NCBI GenBank assembly: GCA_013396635.1
Contig: WBMW01001651.1
Coordinates: 671,719-735,718 of the forward strand
Direction: 5' to 3'
From: Penelope pileata
Lineage: Eukaryota > Chordata > Aves > Galliformes > Cracidae
Length of the DNA: 64,000 bases
The position numbers and the translations under genes were made by a program. The notes under the pieces are model-generated. The model had not been told where the DNA came from. It did not search any database and saw only the letters and a list, made by a program, of their open reading frames with translations. The stretch's first letter is position 1, and each line of letters starts with the position of its first letter. This document shows positions 1 to 13,140 of this stretch, piece after piece.

Positions 1-297
1 AAAAATACTCAACTGAGGTTAAGGGCAGATTATGTCATCTACAATGTGAAATCATTGTATTCAACATAAGAACCATTGCTGTCCTTAACTTGTCACTGTA
101 CTGGGAAAGCTCAGCTAAATGCAGGCCCTTGGCACTGAAAATGGAGTTAGGTGGAAAGATCACACCAAAGCCTTTGAAGCCAGGGGGAGGTGGGCAGTCT
201 GTCCCCATCCCGAGGCAATGAGCACTACTGGTCCCGGGAGGATGCAGCCCCACAGCCCTGTTGAGCATAGGACCTCTGCTTGGCTCTGGCAGTTCAC

Positions 298-418
298 CTG
301 GATCCAATCTGGATAAATGTCAACACGGTATTTCACAGTGTCGCCATCCAGATGGTGGGGCAGTCCAGAATAAACTACCTCCACAGTCCATTTACCTTTG
401 TCTGTTTTCAGTAAAATC
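298..418 (-). CDS. Weak exon-like open block, unknown product
   Basis: On the minus strand this block is open within a longer frame (160-489) and reads as ordinary mixed protein sequence, including KWTVEVVYSGLPHHLDGD and YRVDIYPDWIQ. A CAG|GT donor-like site falls right after the WIQ codons, with the minus GT at 297-296. Against it, the minus-strand acceptor side is poor in pyrimidines, while the plus strand has a good-looking acceptor (TTTGTCTGTTTTCAG ending at 411), so the strand is ambiguous. I do not recognise the peptide and assign no family. It could be an internal exon of a gene running off the left edge, a pseudogene fragment, or a chance open frame. Confidence 0.15.
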
Positions 419-489
419 TCACTTCCAACCAATAACGTAATTAATTGGGTTGCAGCTGTTTGAAGCAGATACATTGATGGTAGCAGCAT

Positions 490-3400
490 TCAGAAGGCAT
501 CTCCCAGGTGCCTGACCTCCTAGAAAACGTTAACTAACAGTATTTTTGTTGTTGTTGTTTCGATGTGCATGTAGTGCTTAGCTGAAATGCTGTCTTTTAA
601 GCAGAGTATGTATAGCATCATCAAACATTTTAAGATGCTTTTGCATTTGAAGGGAAAGATTTCATTTAGGTTTAATTTAAATTTAATATATTTTTCTGTA
701 GGGCAACAAACAGAAAAATGAAGTATTTCTGTCCTAAAACAAATTTTGTAATCTCATTTTCCCAAACTAAGTCCATACTCTGACTATCTTTTCCTAATCT
801 ATTTATTAGTACAAATCTCAAATTTAATCTTCTACAATAATCCAAAGGTATTTAAAAATAAAAAATATCATGGAGAATACCTGATCAACAACACCACAGA
901 CAAGATTCCGCGTGTACCTATGAAAGCATCCAGTTAACCCTGGCTAATTTCTGTTCTCATCTATCTTGTAGCAGAAGTAGCTGACTCAGCGTTGTAACAT
1001 TACAATAAAAGACAGCGAAAGCTCTATGAAACCCTACTAGAGCAATCTCACAGCTCCAGAAAAGTGATGCAGATCCAGTAGACATTCCCCCCCTTGCTCT
1101 CGGGCGGAGCCAGTATGCTCAGGAAGGAATGTCAGCTCCCATGGGAACAGACAGCTTTTGGTTATAGCTGGTGGAAATATTGGATGGGAGAAAACTTTTG
1201 ATTATGTGCAAAAAGGGTTTTTTATGCCTGTGACGTAGCAGAGCTGCTATTTTGGTAGCTGAGGATAAACGGTAGGAGAATAGTAAGGGGGACTTATTTT
1301 GGTATATAGGCCCTATTAACGTCTGAATGCTTAGATGGTAAGTTCATCCCTGCCCCTGGTGGTATCTAAAGATCTGTTGAGCATCTCCAGCACCAAATGG
1401 TTCTCTCTGAAGTTAAACAAGTGAGTCAATCTGGAGCCAAGCCCTGTTTACTCAAATCTGTCCACAAGCCTACTTCAAGCAGGCTCAGACACTGCTGCTA
1501 GAGAAGAACAGGGAAGAGGGAGGAAAGTTATCATTGTAGCTGGAGATTAGATAATGTAGTGTTTGGGTGCTTTCATTTTGCATCTCCTCCTCTGGCTGAC
1601 AGGCTTGTGTTCCATTAACAGTTGGTTCCTGGGTATGTTCAAGGTCTTTGTCCAACATTGCTTTCGCGCCAAGTAGCACTTGCACCGACTTCTGTTCTCC
1701 CCGGAAACTCCAGGTTCTGTGGAGCTGCTGGTTACCCAGGAATCACACTCTGCTCCTCCGTTCTTTGCATAGTTAAATCCCTGCTAGAAGGCAGCCCAGA
1801 CTGGGGACAGAGAGACTGAAATAAACATCTTTTGTCTAATGATACAACTGAAAATGAGAATGAGCCTGAAAGAAGCTTGACAGCTGCAATTGCTCACAAA
1901 ATAGATTTTTTTTCCTATTTATTTTCCTTTCTCTAATATATTCCTAGCACAGGCTATTGCTATTCAATAGTCAGAAGGCCTGACTGGCTCATTAAATGGA
2001 GCCACTGCTCATTTTGAATTCTCTGGGCTACAGGAAAATACTTCCTACCCAAACAACATCACGCAGGGCTGATTTTCCCCTTTCCGTGCAGCAAAAGGCC
2101 AACCCTCAAGCCGCTGGCCAGCCCCACTCTCGTGCGCCTCAAAAGTTTTAGTGTGATGGATAATCGACAGATGCGGATAGCTATCAGCATCTGGTAGTTG
2201 GTCTGCAAGATGAGAGCTCATGGGTCTTTACTGTATTATCAATCTCCATCCATCTTCAGATGCTTTTGTGTGGAAGATGCACAAGGAGATAAAAGCAGTC
2301 GATGTTTAAGTCTTTAGGGGACCATTTCTGCAAGTCTGCCCGGGCTCTCCCTCTCTTCCTCCCTCACACAGGAACCAGCACCACCTCCAGTGCAGAGCCC
2401 TGCAAATGCAAATGGTTTGTGGCTTCGGCTGCTCTCTTCACGCTTAGGTACAATTCTGATGAAGGAAGACCAGGAGGTCGCTCACAGATTCAGTCAGGTT
2501 GGCTGATGAAAAACAGCTCTGCTGGCCCTGAGATCCATTTCTCCATTCTGAAGCACAGTTCTTTCCTTACCAAGGCATCCTTTGTCTGCCCTGTTTTAAA
2601 TTGGGGAAAATTTGCAACTTAACAAAAAAGAAAAAAAAAACAACTAACACTGTTCTGCAGCATGTACCTTTATATTTTCAGGAAGATTCAGGTTGGGGTA
2701 AGCACCTTTTTCTATCTTTCTTCCTTATTCTTTCAAAAAGGGAAGTTTTGATACTATTTCTCCCATTCCCGAGAAAGAAGCACAGACCAATGTATATCCT
2801 TTGGGAAAGGATATAGTCATAGATACTTCATAGAGAAAGCATAGGAGTTACCAAAGATCATTACTCTACACATGCTTTCAACTTTCTTCAGATAACAGCT
2901 ATGTCATTTGTATCAGGTGGCCCAAAAGTCGGAGCTGACATGATTTTCAGTGACTGCACCTGAGCTGAAGGAACAGAAACACTATGCAATCCTGGCCAAA
3001 TTAGAGGTTTGCTCTAATTTCTTCCTTGAGGCACTGAGGGACTCCTGTGTCCCATCAAACACAGCACTGCAGACCTAGCTTCTTCCCAAATATACATTCA
3101 CATGGAGCTGTGCTTCTACAGCTGATCCCACTAAGCTCAGCGGGACTATTCCCATGAGTAAGTACATACTTCATCAGCATTGTTTGTTATTAGAACAAAA
3201 TTAACCGCTCTTTTTCTTTTTCAAGCCCCTACTGCTTTCTGGATGTGAAGTAAGTCAAATTATTTAGAACATTATAAATCCTTAGTATAAAGAGAAGTTA
3301 GTCTTTTCAGAAAACTATACATTCTACATAATTTTGTAAATCTCGAAAGAGTAATGACAAAAATAATTTAACATTAAAAATTAATAGGTTCTATATAAAT

Positions 3401-5184
3401 ACAGTCTTCTAGCAATATTTGTTTGATTGCACAGATTGAACTTGCAATAAATTGGTTGCTCCGTACGTAATCCTTGACATCACTCAGTTTTCCCATTAGG
3501 GCTTCAATTAACTGCATGCATTAGCAACTGTGTATCTAAGAAACTTTAAAAACGTAACAAAGATTTTCTGTAAGCTTCAGAGTAGATCTATACACTCTTT
3601 AGCTGTTCATAGCACCCTTCTTTTCCCAGCTCAAGTGCTGAATGAAAGAACCAGGTAGCTCTGCCAAGCACAGCTAACATTGCCTCCTAACCTCAATCAC
3701 CTGCTGACCACTGCTCCACGCTCTGCTTCCATGAGCTGATAGGAGGCAGAGCGAACCAAAAGGGCCGCTCTCATCCTGTGATGGTCCAGCACTGAGCCTT
3801 ACTTGCCCTTTTATGTTTTCATGCTTGTAGGAACAAGACAAAACCTCTACGAAGGTGAGGAATCCTCCTTTGTGAGTTTCCTTCTCTGCCTCCCAGACTG
3901 TATCCAGGCTCATCACAGCCTGAATCTATCACATGGTTATGGAATGTTATGCAACCACAGTTTCCCATAACATAGCAAGTAGTAGGAAGAACTGCAAGTC
4001 CAAAACCTTGTCTGTATATCTGCTGCTGCTGAGGGGTGATGGGAAGGAGCCATTTGTTCTTTTCCAAAGTATTGCTGTTTTCTTTGGCCATCCATAAATT
4101 TATCACTTCTGCTCCCTGTCATGTCTTGCATATAGTGGAATTACTTTCAACTTCCTTACATAAGGGTTTCTAAATCTGATTATTACAGAAAAACACCCTC
4201 AGAAGAAGCAGCTAAGGGTCAACTTTTAACCCACAGTACATCTCTGACACTGTGAAGATGGTTTATTCTCATTATAGCCAGTCATTGCTATTATTTTTAC
4301 TTAGCATAAATGGCAATTCTTAAAATCATTCATTTTGATTTCCCAAATTTAAAATGTGCAGACTGCCATGTTTCTTACAGTGCAGATAACATTAAAGTAT
4401 AAAAATTGCCCTGTGATCCTTGAAACATTTTCTCTTGAATCATTTTGTCTCGGTGTTTCTTCTAAAAGGTTTGCAATGCCTGGAAAAAGGAAACAGAGAG
4501 AGCTAATTGTATGCCAAGACAGCTTCTTAATCACTTATTCCAGCCAATAAAATAATTGATTCAACTTGGCAAGAGGCTCACACTCTAAATTTGCACCCAA
4601 AGTAAGTGATTAAGTGCTGCGCTTTCCCCCAGACACAGTGACTTTCCGCTGCAGCCAGCAAACCTCCCCTGTTAGCTGGGTAGTTCCCTTCTCCACTGTA
4701 GCCCAAGAGCACTGTATATCACAGCTGGTGACAGTGCTGCCTGGAGAGACGGGAGTCAAGGGCACTGGAGAGGTAATCCTGACTGTGCCGCTAGCTGAGA
4801 GCCGCTCAGACTGGGATGAAATTTGCAGGGTGTACAGGGGATTTAGGGGCTTTGGCTGCACTGCAGTCACAGCATGACATGAAGCCCCACTGCCATGTCC
4901 CAGCCTGCACGACAGAGACAGTCACTGCAAGATTTTTTAAAATGTCCCGTATGAGACGGTCCACTTAGAAACCCTTGGATGAAATCCAGCCCCTCAGGTG
5001 TCTGTGTTGGTTGCTGCTTTCTCTTGGAGGAGGAGAGAGGTGGTCACCAAGGCTGCATGGTCCCCAGCCCTGGCATCCTCCATGGCATGCAGTCGTCTTC
5101 TTCTGAGGACCTTCTGCACTGGGGACCAGGTGCAGAGCAGCCCTTTTCCAACTGCACCTAACACAAGAACAAAGCAAGGCCTTT
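490..5184. other. Unique AT-rich DNA, no gene recognised
   Basis: No open frame here exceeds about 106 codons, and none reads as a known protein family. There is a (TTG)n run at 544-560 and scattered A/T tracts. An ATGCAAAT octamer lies at 2407-2414. Around 4614-4877 both strands are open for about 87 codons over the same slightly GC-richer stretch, which is what base composition alone produces. I see no RNA gene, LTR or SINE. Confidence 0.6.
544..560. repeat. Short (TTG)n microsatellite
   Basis: A T-run is followed by three to four TTG units. It is too short to be very unstable and has no evident function. Confidence 0.75.
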
Positions 5185-5590
5185 CTTAACGAAGTCCTAT
5201 GGGGAAAGAGTTAGATCTTCTCACCCTGCAGAAAAGGAGGCTCAGGTGAGATCTCATCACAATGTGCCAGTACTTGATAGGCAGCTGCAAAGAGGACAGA
5301 GGCTCTCTCTTCACAAGGAGATGTGGAGAAGACAAGGGGCAATGGGCATAAAGTTGCACTGGAGGAGGTGTCATCCTGGTATAAAAAGGAATGTTTTACA
5401 GTGAGTATGATCAGTCACTAGAGCAGCCTTCCTGTGGAAATGGTAAAATCCCCATTACTGGAAGTTTTCAAGATGCAGTTGGCAAGGATGCTGGATAATC
5501 TTCCTCAAGGCTCCTGTTTCCCATGAAAGGTTGGACCTGATGATCTTTTGAGGTCCCTTCCAAACCCGGCTCTTCTATGACTCCATGAAG
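5185..5590 (+). mobile_element. CR1 LINE 3' fragment, old copy
   Basis: The right half carries the bird CR1 3' signature on plus: 'ggttggacctgatgatct', then 'ggtcccttccaaacc', then 'ttctatgactcc'. Upstream are degraded matches to the preceding CR1 segment: 'ggaggctcaggtgagatctc', 'tgccagtacttgatagg' and 'gacaaggggcaatgggcat'. The copy is 5' truncated, as is usual for CR1, and has lost its terminal octamer repeats. Many substitutions and small indels suggest it is older than the copies at 48.6 and 52.7 kb. No reverse transcriptase frame remains. The left boundary is approximate. Confidence 0.85.
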
Positions 5591-8500
5591 TTAAAGTTCA
5601 AGACTTCCAAAAGCTAGCTTTTGTAAAACAAAGCTCCTCGTTGCAAACTCAGCCAAGTGACTGTGGTATGGCTGGCTCCAGACCTCAACTGCTCTGTATG
5701 GAGACAGAGGGGGCCAACCAGGGGTGCTGGAGCTGCTGCGTTACCTTGCTGCAGCCCAGGCAGAGCACCAGCAGTGCTGTAAGGGCATACTGAACAGCTC
5801 CTGCTCTGAAACACCACTCCTCTGCTGTGACTGGCTGTGCAAAAGCGAACTAGAAGTGCATCTCACGCATAAGAGCTTGATTTAGCATTGAAGAGCTCTG
5901 CGGAGCACAAAGATAATTTATGCCTGGTTCTGTAATATTTTCAAAATACCTCAGTGGAGAGTTTCAAGGGGTTTGTGAGAGCCAATGTTTTAATACACAG
6001 GCACTAAAACAAGATTTGTGAGGCTGAAAATACAGTTTTGTTAATCTTCTGTTAACAAAATTAAAACCAGGACCATATTTCTTTCAGTTCAAGGAGCAAA
6101 CAGCCAGTAACTAACATGGCTGTTGGCCTCCATTAGCTCTGCTCCTGCAGTCTCAAAGGGACCAATTACACCTCTTTTCCTTTGGGTGCATTGGTGCTGT
6201 AGAACAAATCAATTAGCTCCAGTAAATTATTTCTTTTTGGTAATGAAGGAAAGGCAAAAGAAGAGAAGAGCAGGAAGCCATGTAGCCCTACTGTGTGTAG
6301 CAATTAGAAGAGAAGGGACTCCTGGCCTCCACTGAAGGCCACAGTCTTCAGCCACAGCTACAGCCGCTTGCAATGGGACAACCAGAGTTTTGTTTGAAGT
6401 TGCTGTTGGTAAAGCAGCTTCGTAGCCTGCTCTGTTTCTTCTTATGTCTCCAAATGACAACAAGACAGAGGCTGGCAGAGCTTTAGGACAGGTCTGCTTG
6501 GTGATCTAGCAATGGGGTGTCACGTGCAAGGCCCGGTATAGGGGCACGCATCAGTTATGCAGTGTGGCTTGTACAGCTGCACGACTATCAGTGCCCCACT
6601 GCTGTGGGCCCACTTCTAGACATCTTTTTCCAGAAATTCTCCTTCCTTCCTTCTCCCTCGCTACTCATCAATATTTAAACTGTACATTCTGTTCAGAGGG
6701 AAAGCAATAACACAGCTACCCAATTATCAGTTAATCCTCAATGTTTTTCCTAACTGCTGCTGGGAAAGGAGAGACATAAATCTTCCTCTCCATCCGAACA
6801 AGTTGAACAATGAGTGTCAGGGCCTGGGAGAAAGGTGGGGGTTTCCCCACAGCAAGGTAAAATATTGTCTTCCTGTTATGGCTGCAGCAATTCAATCCGG
6901 GCTTGAAGGTAATGAAAGAGCTTCATTCATTTAATCAGATATTGATTGATTGCTATAATATACTATGTCAACAATCGCTGCAAGGGAACAAAGGCTGGCT
7001 GGAATAAATCAGATTCCAGCTGACTCTGTTAGAAGAAGTAAAAATTATGTCAATATACTAGATGTTTGATTCTGGCTCTCTGCCAGAATTGTCTGTCATT
7101 AATTTCCAGTACTGCTAAATATTTTGCTTATGAAGTCCAGTACTATACATTTGCAAGACACAGAAAAGCCCAAGTTTTACTTTTGTATTGTAATCTTTCA
7201 TGATTAAAAATCCTTAACGTCTTTATTTTGCATGCTTATTACAGATCACAGGCACTAAAACAAACTTTTTTATTTTTTAGAAATAAAACTTGATGGAGTG
7301 TTTTAGTTGCATTTTGAGTTTTCTGAGATAAGCTCTTGGCTCTACCATATCTTTTGGGTGGAAATCCATTCCCATCTATTCATTCTGTTGCCTACCAAGC
7401 GGTGTGTGTAATTTCAGTCATCCTCTCATTTCTCCTTGTACATCATGATTTTTTTTTGCAAGAAGTTGTAAGCATGAACACATCTATCTGTGGAGTTTCA
7501 ATCCTTGTTGCTCTTAAGAATTATTGCAACATATGTGGGTATAAATTATAATAACCTGAGAGTTTGAAATACAAATTTAAGAGGAAATGAAAAAAAAAAT
7601 AGGAACACACATCTATATCTGCAGTTGTTCTGTGAAACAAATTATTTTTAAAAAAGGTTACACTTTTCGCACGCTTTGTGAAGTGATTGAAAATAAAGTT
7701 AGTGAAAGCACTGTAAGTGTCTAATCATTCATTTTGAAGTTTGCTTGAGAGTTGTGTAACTATTTTTCAAATTATAGGTCTTTTAAATAATGCTTTCTAA
7801 GCAGTTAATGTAAGTCCTGCAAACTTTTAGAAATAAACATAAATAACCCTTCTATGAACTAAAAAACTGAAAATTATTTTCTAAAATTTCTCAATTGAGA
7901 TATCAGTGTTGAAACTTCGGTTTTACTTTGTGACACTTGGATGTCTTTATCTTGCATTTAAGCCTACATAGCTAGCTACAGGTTCGAGCAAGTGCAAGTC
8001 TCCCTCAGCTCAGTGACTGGAACTAGAAAAGAATCATAAATAAAGGGGCAGGGGCTTGGGTGTGCTGACAGGACAAGCAGTGAGAACTTGAAGCAGATGA
8101 TTCTGTTGGCAGCTGATGATACCCAACCAGGAGGAGAGATTGAGAAGCCCACATTCTGAATCATAACAGTAACAGCTCTGTGTGGCAAATGTTTTCTCTC
8201 TGGAAAGATGGCAGTGCTCTTCGTAAATGCACAATGACAGTTACAATGATCTGGTAATGGGCCCCATCTGTGTTACATTTTTGACAAACACAGATTCTGC
8301 ATCTGAGAGTATCTTGAATTTCTGTGAATGATATTATGGTGCTATCCTGAAAACCATAATTCTTGCATTACGTGGTCAACTCTATTGGTTTCGTCATTGT
8401 TCAGTTGAAGAGAAGTACTAAGACGAAAATGTCAATCAGACATCGAAAGTCAGTGCTGATTTCCTCAGTGTAGAAAAATAAAGTATGGACCTTGTATCTA

Positions 8501-11500
8501 ATTATTGACTTGGTAAAGTACATACTAGGAAGCACAGACACAGCCTTGAATTCAGGTAGCTGGTCTTGTGATTATCCATGTGTTAAGAAGAACTCCAAGT
8601 TTTTCTGTGATGATGCCTCTGGAGATGAATGTGAAGACTACACCAGACATAGGAACAGTTCCAGTGGGATTTTTAAGGATGGAAGACATCAGAAGTCACT
8701 GTGCCAAAACAAAGAGAGATAGCATCTCTCATCTCAGAGAAGAAGAAAAAAAAGGTACGCTAACAGTGGGCTATTTCAGCTTCAAAAATCTATTAGTATT
8801 GTTTTGGATGACTAATTTCAAATACAATGGCATAGGACATCATAGTAAAACTTTGCTAGGTAGGTCAGAAAGTTGCAAAGGCAGTATAGGGAATTTCTCT
8901 ATGCAAAGATATGTGAATAAGAAAATGTCATTGAGAACAATTAATGGGAAGCTATCACTGGTACAGAACTTAATACTTGAAGTCATGAAAGAGCTTTCCT
9001 AATGCAAGTTGAGATGAATTAATTCCCCACAACATTCTTCTGACCATACTGGATGTCTTTCAAATGCAAATGAAATCCAGATCTGACATAGCCAGAATAT
9101 TAAATAAACTGTAAAGAGGACCGATGTGCTACTTAAATGCTTAATGTGACAAAGGTCCTTTGAGCAATATGTCTTAGAACATTCATTTATCTGGTTTTGA
9201 GAGCTTTCCCAAGCTCTTCTGGGATGTCCTGTTTTATTTCTGGCGAGTTCTCGACAAGAGAGAGCCTTCTTGTATTTCCCTTGCTCTGACAACATCCTAC
9301 CTATAGCTACTATAGGTTTTAGAGATTACAGGGGATGTGGACATGCAAAAATAGTACCAAAGTGCTTATATGAACAGCTTGATAGTATTCATGGCTTTAT
9401 CCCCTCTAAGATGATCAGCTGTGATCTATTCCCTCCAGTACTTCTCCAACCTGTATCTCAACAGGTATTTGTTAGAAAAATCAGCAACACAGATGTCTCT
9501 GGCTGCGATATTTTTCAGTCTTTGCTGAAGTTATATTTAATCTAGACAAGGATTCAGCTTTCTCCTGTGGCTTCTTGTGGCCATCTAGGTCTTTATTGGT
9601 CTAAATATCACCACCATTACCCCAGGAACACTGACTCTGTGCAGTGCTTGGATGGCTTTGGTGTGACACTGATGCTCTCTCAGGGGCAGAAGGCCCTGGG
9701 GTAGTGCAAGACAGAGTCGTGTCCTGATGGAGTAGCATGCTGCGTTAACTGCACAAGGCTCGTGGAATGGTCAGATAGCAATGTTAGGATGGTCTGGATT
9801 TCATTTTGCCTCTTATTCTTTTTGTTATTTATTTTAATGTTTTCTGGAAATAACACATCACTGTATAGTTTTAAGACATTTTGATTTTTCCTTTTTTCTT
9901 TTGTTCCTCAGATATCTCCCACTGAACTGATCTTGTTTGCACAAATCCAAGAGACAGAATCAGGTTTGCCCGATGTCCTGAGCAATCCAGTTCCCAGTGG
10001 TTGCACAGCTGACACATGTCAGGACAAACCTGGCGTCATGGTAATGAAGGATCCTTTCTTCAACTGAAAAAGAATGTAAATAGAAAAAAACATTTTTGCT
10101 ACAAAAAAAGTGGAATTAAATAAAGTTTCTGAGTGGAAGCGGATTACATTAATTACTAATTTGTGGCTATATGAGAGACTGAGAAGAGAAATTTCAGTCA
10201 GTAGATGAGACCCTGAGATATCAATACTTGTTTGACTGCCAGAGAAGAGCAGAGAAGGAACAGCAGCCAAAGGGGATGCAATTCTTAAATTACAGCACTT
10301 TTCATTAGCTAATACCCAGGAGGATTCCTTTGGACATGCAGAAAAGCTAACTGTGATCACATGAGAGCAGGGAATCAGAGAGAATAAAGTCTTTATGAGT
10401 ACAATAAAATTTAAACTCCTGGGTAACCCAGGTTCACTTGCTTTCAGACGCAGAGGGCTGTTTCCAAATTAGAGAGGAAGTAATGTATCATGGTACTAAA
10501 ATTTTCCTCTGGAACCATAACTGATTCATTTCTGTGATATATTATTTATAAAAAACAAACATCATTGTTTTTGTCATCTACTGCCTGCAACCACCATACT
10601 CATTTTTCCTTCAGAGGAGTTATATGTGATTCATTCTGGACTCCCAACATCACTTAAAGAGGAAAATGATGCCTCCTGCAAAAGCATATATAGATGGTCC
10701 AAGTTCTGTGCCCTCTGCTCTATATGCCATGGGCAAAGTATCTCAGAGATGGAACATGAAGCTGAACATGCTGAACCTGCCAATGGACAGGTGGACTTGT
10801 AACTCAGAGTCTGAGAAGCTTAAGTTTCATCAGATCCATTTATATGTCACGGAACTGCATGACTCAGAGCCCTCTTCTTTATGTTTCCTGAGTTACTCTG
10901 ATTTTGGCTGTAATCATGAATGTGGGCATTAGTGATTCAGTGCTTCTTCTAATATGACTTGCATCTTTTCTCTGACAAAGGTTGTATTATCCATGTATAT
11001 TTAAATTATATCTGTGATTTGCAGCTAATTCATTAGTCCAGAATAGGAAAATGAGGTTACTTCCCCCTCACCTATCAGGTTATTTAGCTGACTCATTTCC
11101 AGGGAATATTTGTAACATTCTTTGGGGGCAATCTTTCAAGATGAATTTGTTTAACATAATGCTCATCTGCTCAATTGATTCGTATTTCCAAGAGCCATCT
11201 TGCACTCCAGCACAGTAATTTTGTGCTTGTACTTTTCTGTTTGTAGTATTAAATAATCATTATAATGTCTCAAAGGATAAGAAAGTATTATAGTACAAAT
11301 TGCAAATTCAAAACGTATGGTAGTATGGACAAGGGAATACATTTATAAAAAATAAGAAATGAATCTTACTGATTTTCCAAACACAAAGTAATCCTTATAG
11401 CTAAAGTAGAAACTAGTTGGAATGATTGTTAATCATTTATAGCACGACTACAGCCATTCACAGCCATTGAATGCAGATGAAATATTGGATACCTGGATCA

Positions 11501-12600
11501 CTTTCCTGGGAAAGAAACATTGAGCAAGCTGATTCAAAACCAAATTATTTCTCAAATCGTATGAAAGTGTAAAACTGTGGCTGACAAAACTTGGACACTC
11601 TTGTATAAATCTGACTGTAATGGACACTTTTTCATCCTTCTAGGATATCAAGCAGTCTAAATAGCTGAAAATTCTGTGCTATGAAGTTGTAAAAAGCTGC
11701 AATTTTGAAATGCAAGCATTCCATTCCACACTGCAGATAGGTTGTGGGGGTGGTTATTGCTGTTTCTTGCTTTAATTGTTTGCTTTCACCAAGAAATGAG
11801 AGGGAGGCCGTACTGAGGCCGTTGCTGTTTATTTTCTGGGCAATTCTCGGAAATGTCCATTAGACAACGTAGGAAAGCAGTTGTAAGAACGTCCCTGCTG
11901 CATTTGAGGACTTGATTTCATCAAGAGCTGTGATTTCTTGGCATTGTACAACCATGGGAACATTAATAAGCACAGAGACAAGGAACAAAGCTTCTATAAC
12001 CTCCTCACTTGAAACGTATGTGCCAAGAACAGTATTCTATACACACTTACTAACCAAACAATCTTGTTTTCAAAGCTTTCAGGTTCTTATATTTAATAAA
12101 ATACTAAACAGTTCTATCAGGTACTGTATGCACAGTTCTTTTCCTTCAAAAGAGTAATGAATGCGTTTTCAGGACAAGAACTTCATAAGTTAGAATAAAA
12201 CAAATGACATTTATAAATTAGAAACTCCCTAGTCAATATAGCATGTATTTTTTTCTACTTACTATCTTTTGATTAACTGTATATTCATTATCTGTTTTAT
12301 AGTTAATAGTTCCCTACATCATCCAAATGAACTCCAGGTTGCACAAAGAATGTACAAAGAAAAAGACAAATTTATTAAAATTGTTTACTGCTTTATTAAG
12401 GAAGAGAGCAACCTCCAGGATGACATCTACTGTATGAGTACACCTGCATGTATGTGTCAGGAAATGCAGCAGGGGGTTTGTCTGGGGGGCTCTCACCTGG
12501 GAGATGACAGTTGCTGAAAGCATGGCCATTCAGCTGCTTCCACCCATCGGGACATAATCCACATGCAGCAGGATTCATGTGGTCATCTAAAGCATTTTTT
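5591..12600. other. Unique DNA with one candidate conserved block
   Basis: No gene is recognised. Frames such as 8568-9002 (144 codons) and 10019-10360 (113 codons, minus) contain no recognisable domain and have no convincing splice context. The stretch 6900-7115 is dense in motifs suggestive of enhancer DNA and is listed separately. Nothing else stands out beyond A/T runs. Confidence 0.55.
6900..7115. promoter_or_regulatory. Candidate conserved non-coding element
   Basis: This is an AT-rich, non-repetitive, stop-dense stretch with closely packed transcription-factor-like cores: ATTGATTGATTG near 6944-6955, AACAATCG near 6970, AACAAAGG (a SOX/TCF-like core) near 6988, and CATTAATT near 7097. 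Such density without coding potential is typical of vertebrate conserved enhancers, but it cannot be told from chance without alignment. Confidence 0.25.
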
Positions 12601-12632
12601 CTGAATAAGAAATAAAAGAAAAGGAAAGCAGC

Positions 12633-12655
12633 AAAAAAGGAAAAGGAAAAGGAAA
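12633..12655. repeat. (AAAAGG)n microsatellite
   Basis: Short purine-rich tandem run with three imperfect A4-6GG units, in a broader A-rich stretch from 12600. Confidence 0.7.
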
Positions 12656-13102
12656 TACAGACAAGATCCAAAGCGAATATTGCTCACTCCTGCACAAATA
12701 TATTCAGTTTACACTAGAGGGAATTTTGTTTGAATACTACAGGAGAGGTGAATTCAACTTGTTTTAAAGACATCTGAAATTATTCATTTTGGATGGCAGA
12801 TTTTATTCACATATTACATTGTCACCTTTTATTTCATTGCATGTCTCTTTTCTCAGGAGCCAGTGGTTTCAGAACATCACAGTAACAGCAGCACTAAGTT
12901 TACATTAAACCTGTTCATGTTAAACCACTATTTTTATTTGTCTTGTTTCCACAGTAATCAGTTAGTGGGATGAAACCTGCCGTGTTTCATTGTTGCATTT
13001 CTTTTTAAACTATCATCTAAATACTTTTCTGCATTCTATTACGTCTAAATAAAACAGCATTTTTCTTTCCATGAATTTTACTTATTTTTAATAACTTACA
13101 TT

Positions 13103-13140
13103 ACAAAAACCAAAACAAATCAAAACAAAACAAAAAACAA
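13103..13140. repeat. (CAAAA)n simple repeat
   Basis: Imperfect CAAAA/CAAAAA units over about 38 bp. It could be the degraded tail of a lost retroelement, but no element body is visible beside it. Confidence 0.7.

Noticed and set aside
8568..9002. 144-codon plus-strand frame
   Set aside because: No recognisable family or splice context. The translation ends in ordinary AT-rich sequence, and the length is within what chance gives in six frames of 64 kb.
9296..9315. 8-bp inverted repeat ACCTATAG-CTA-CTATAGGT
   Set aside because: Arms this short are expected many times by chance in 64 kb.
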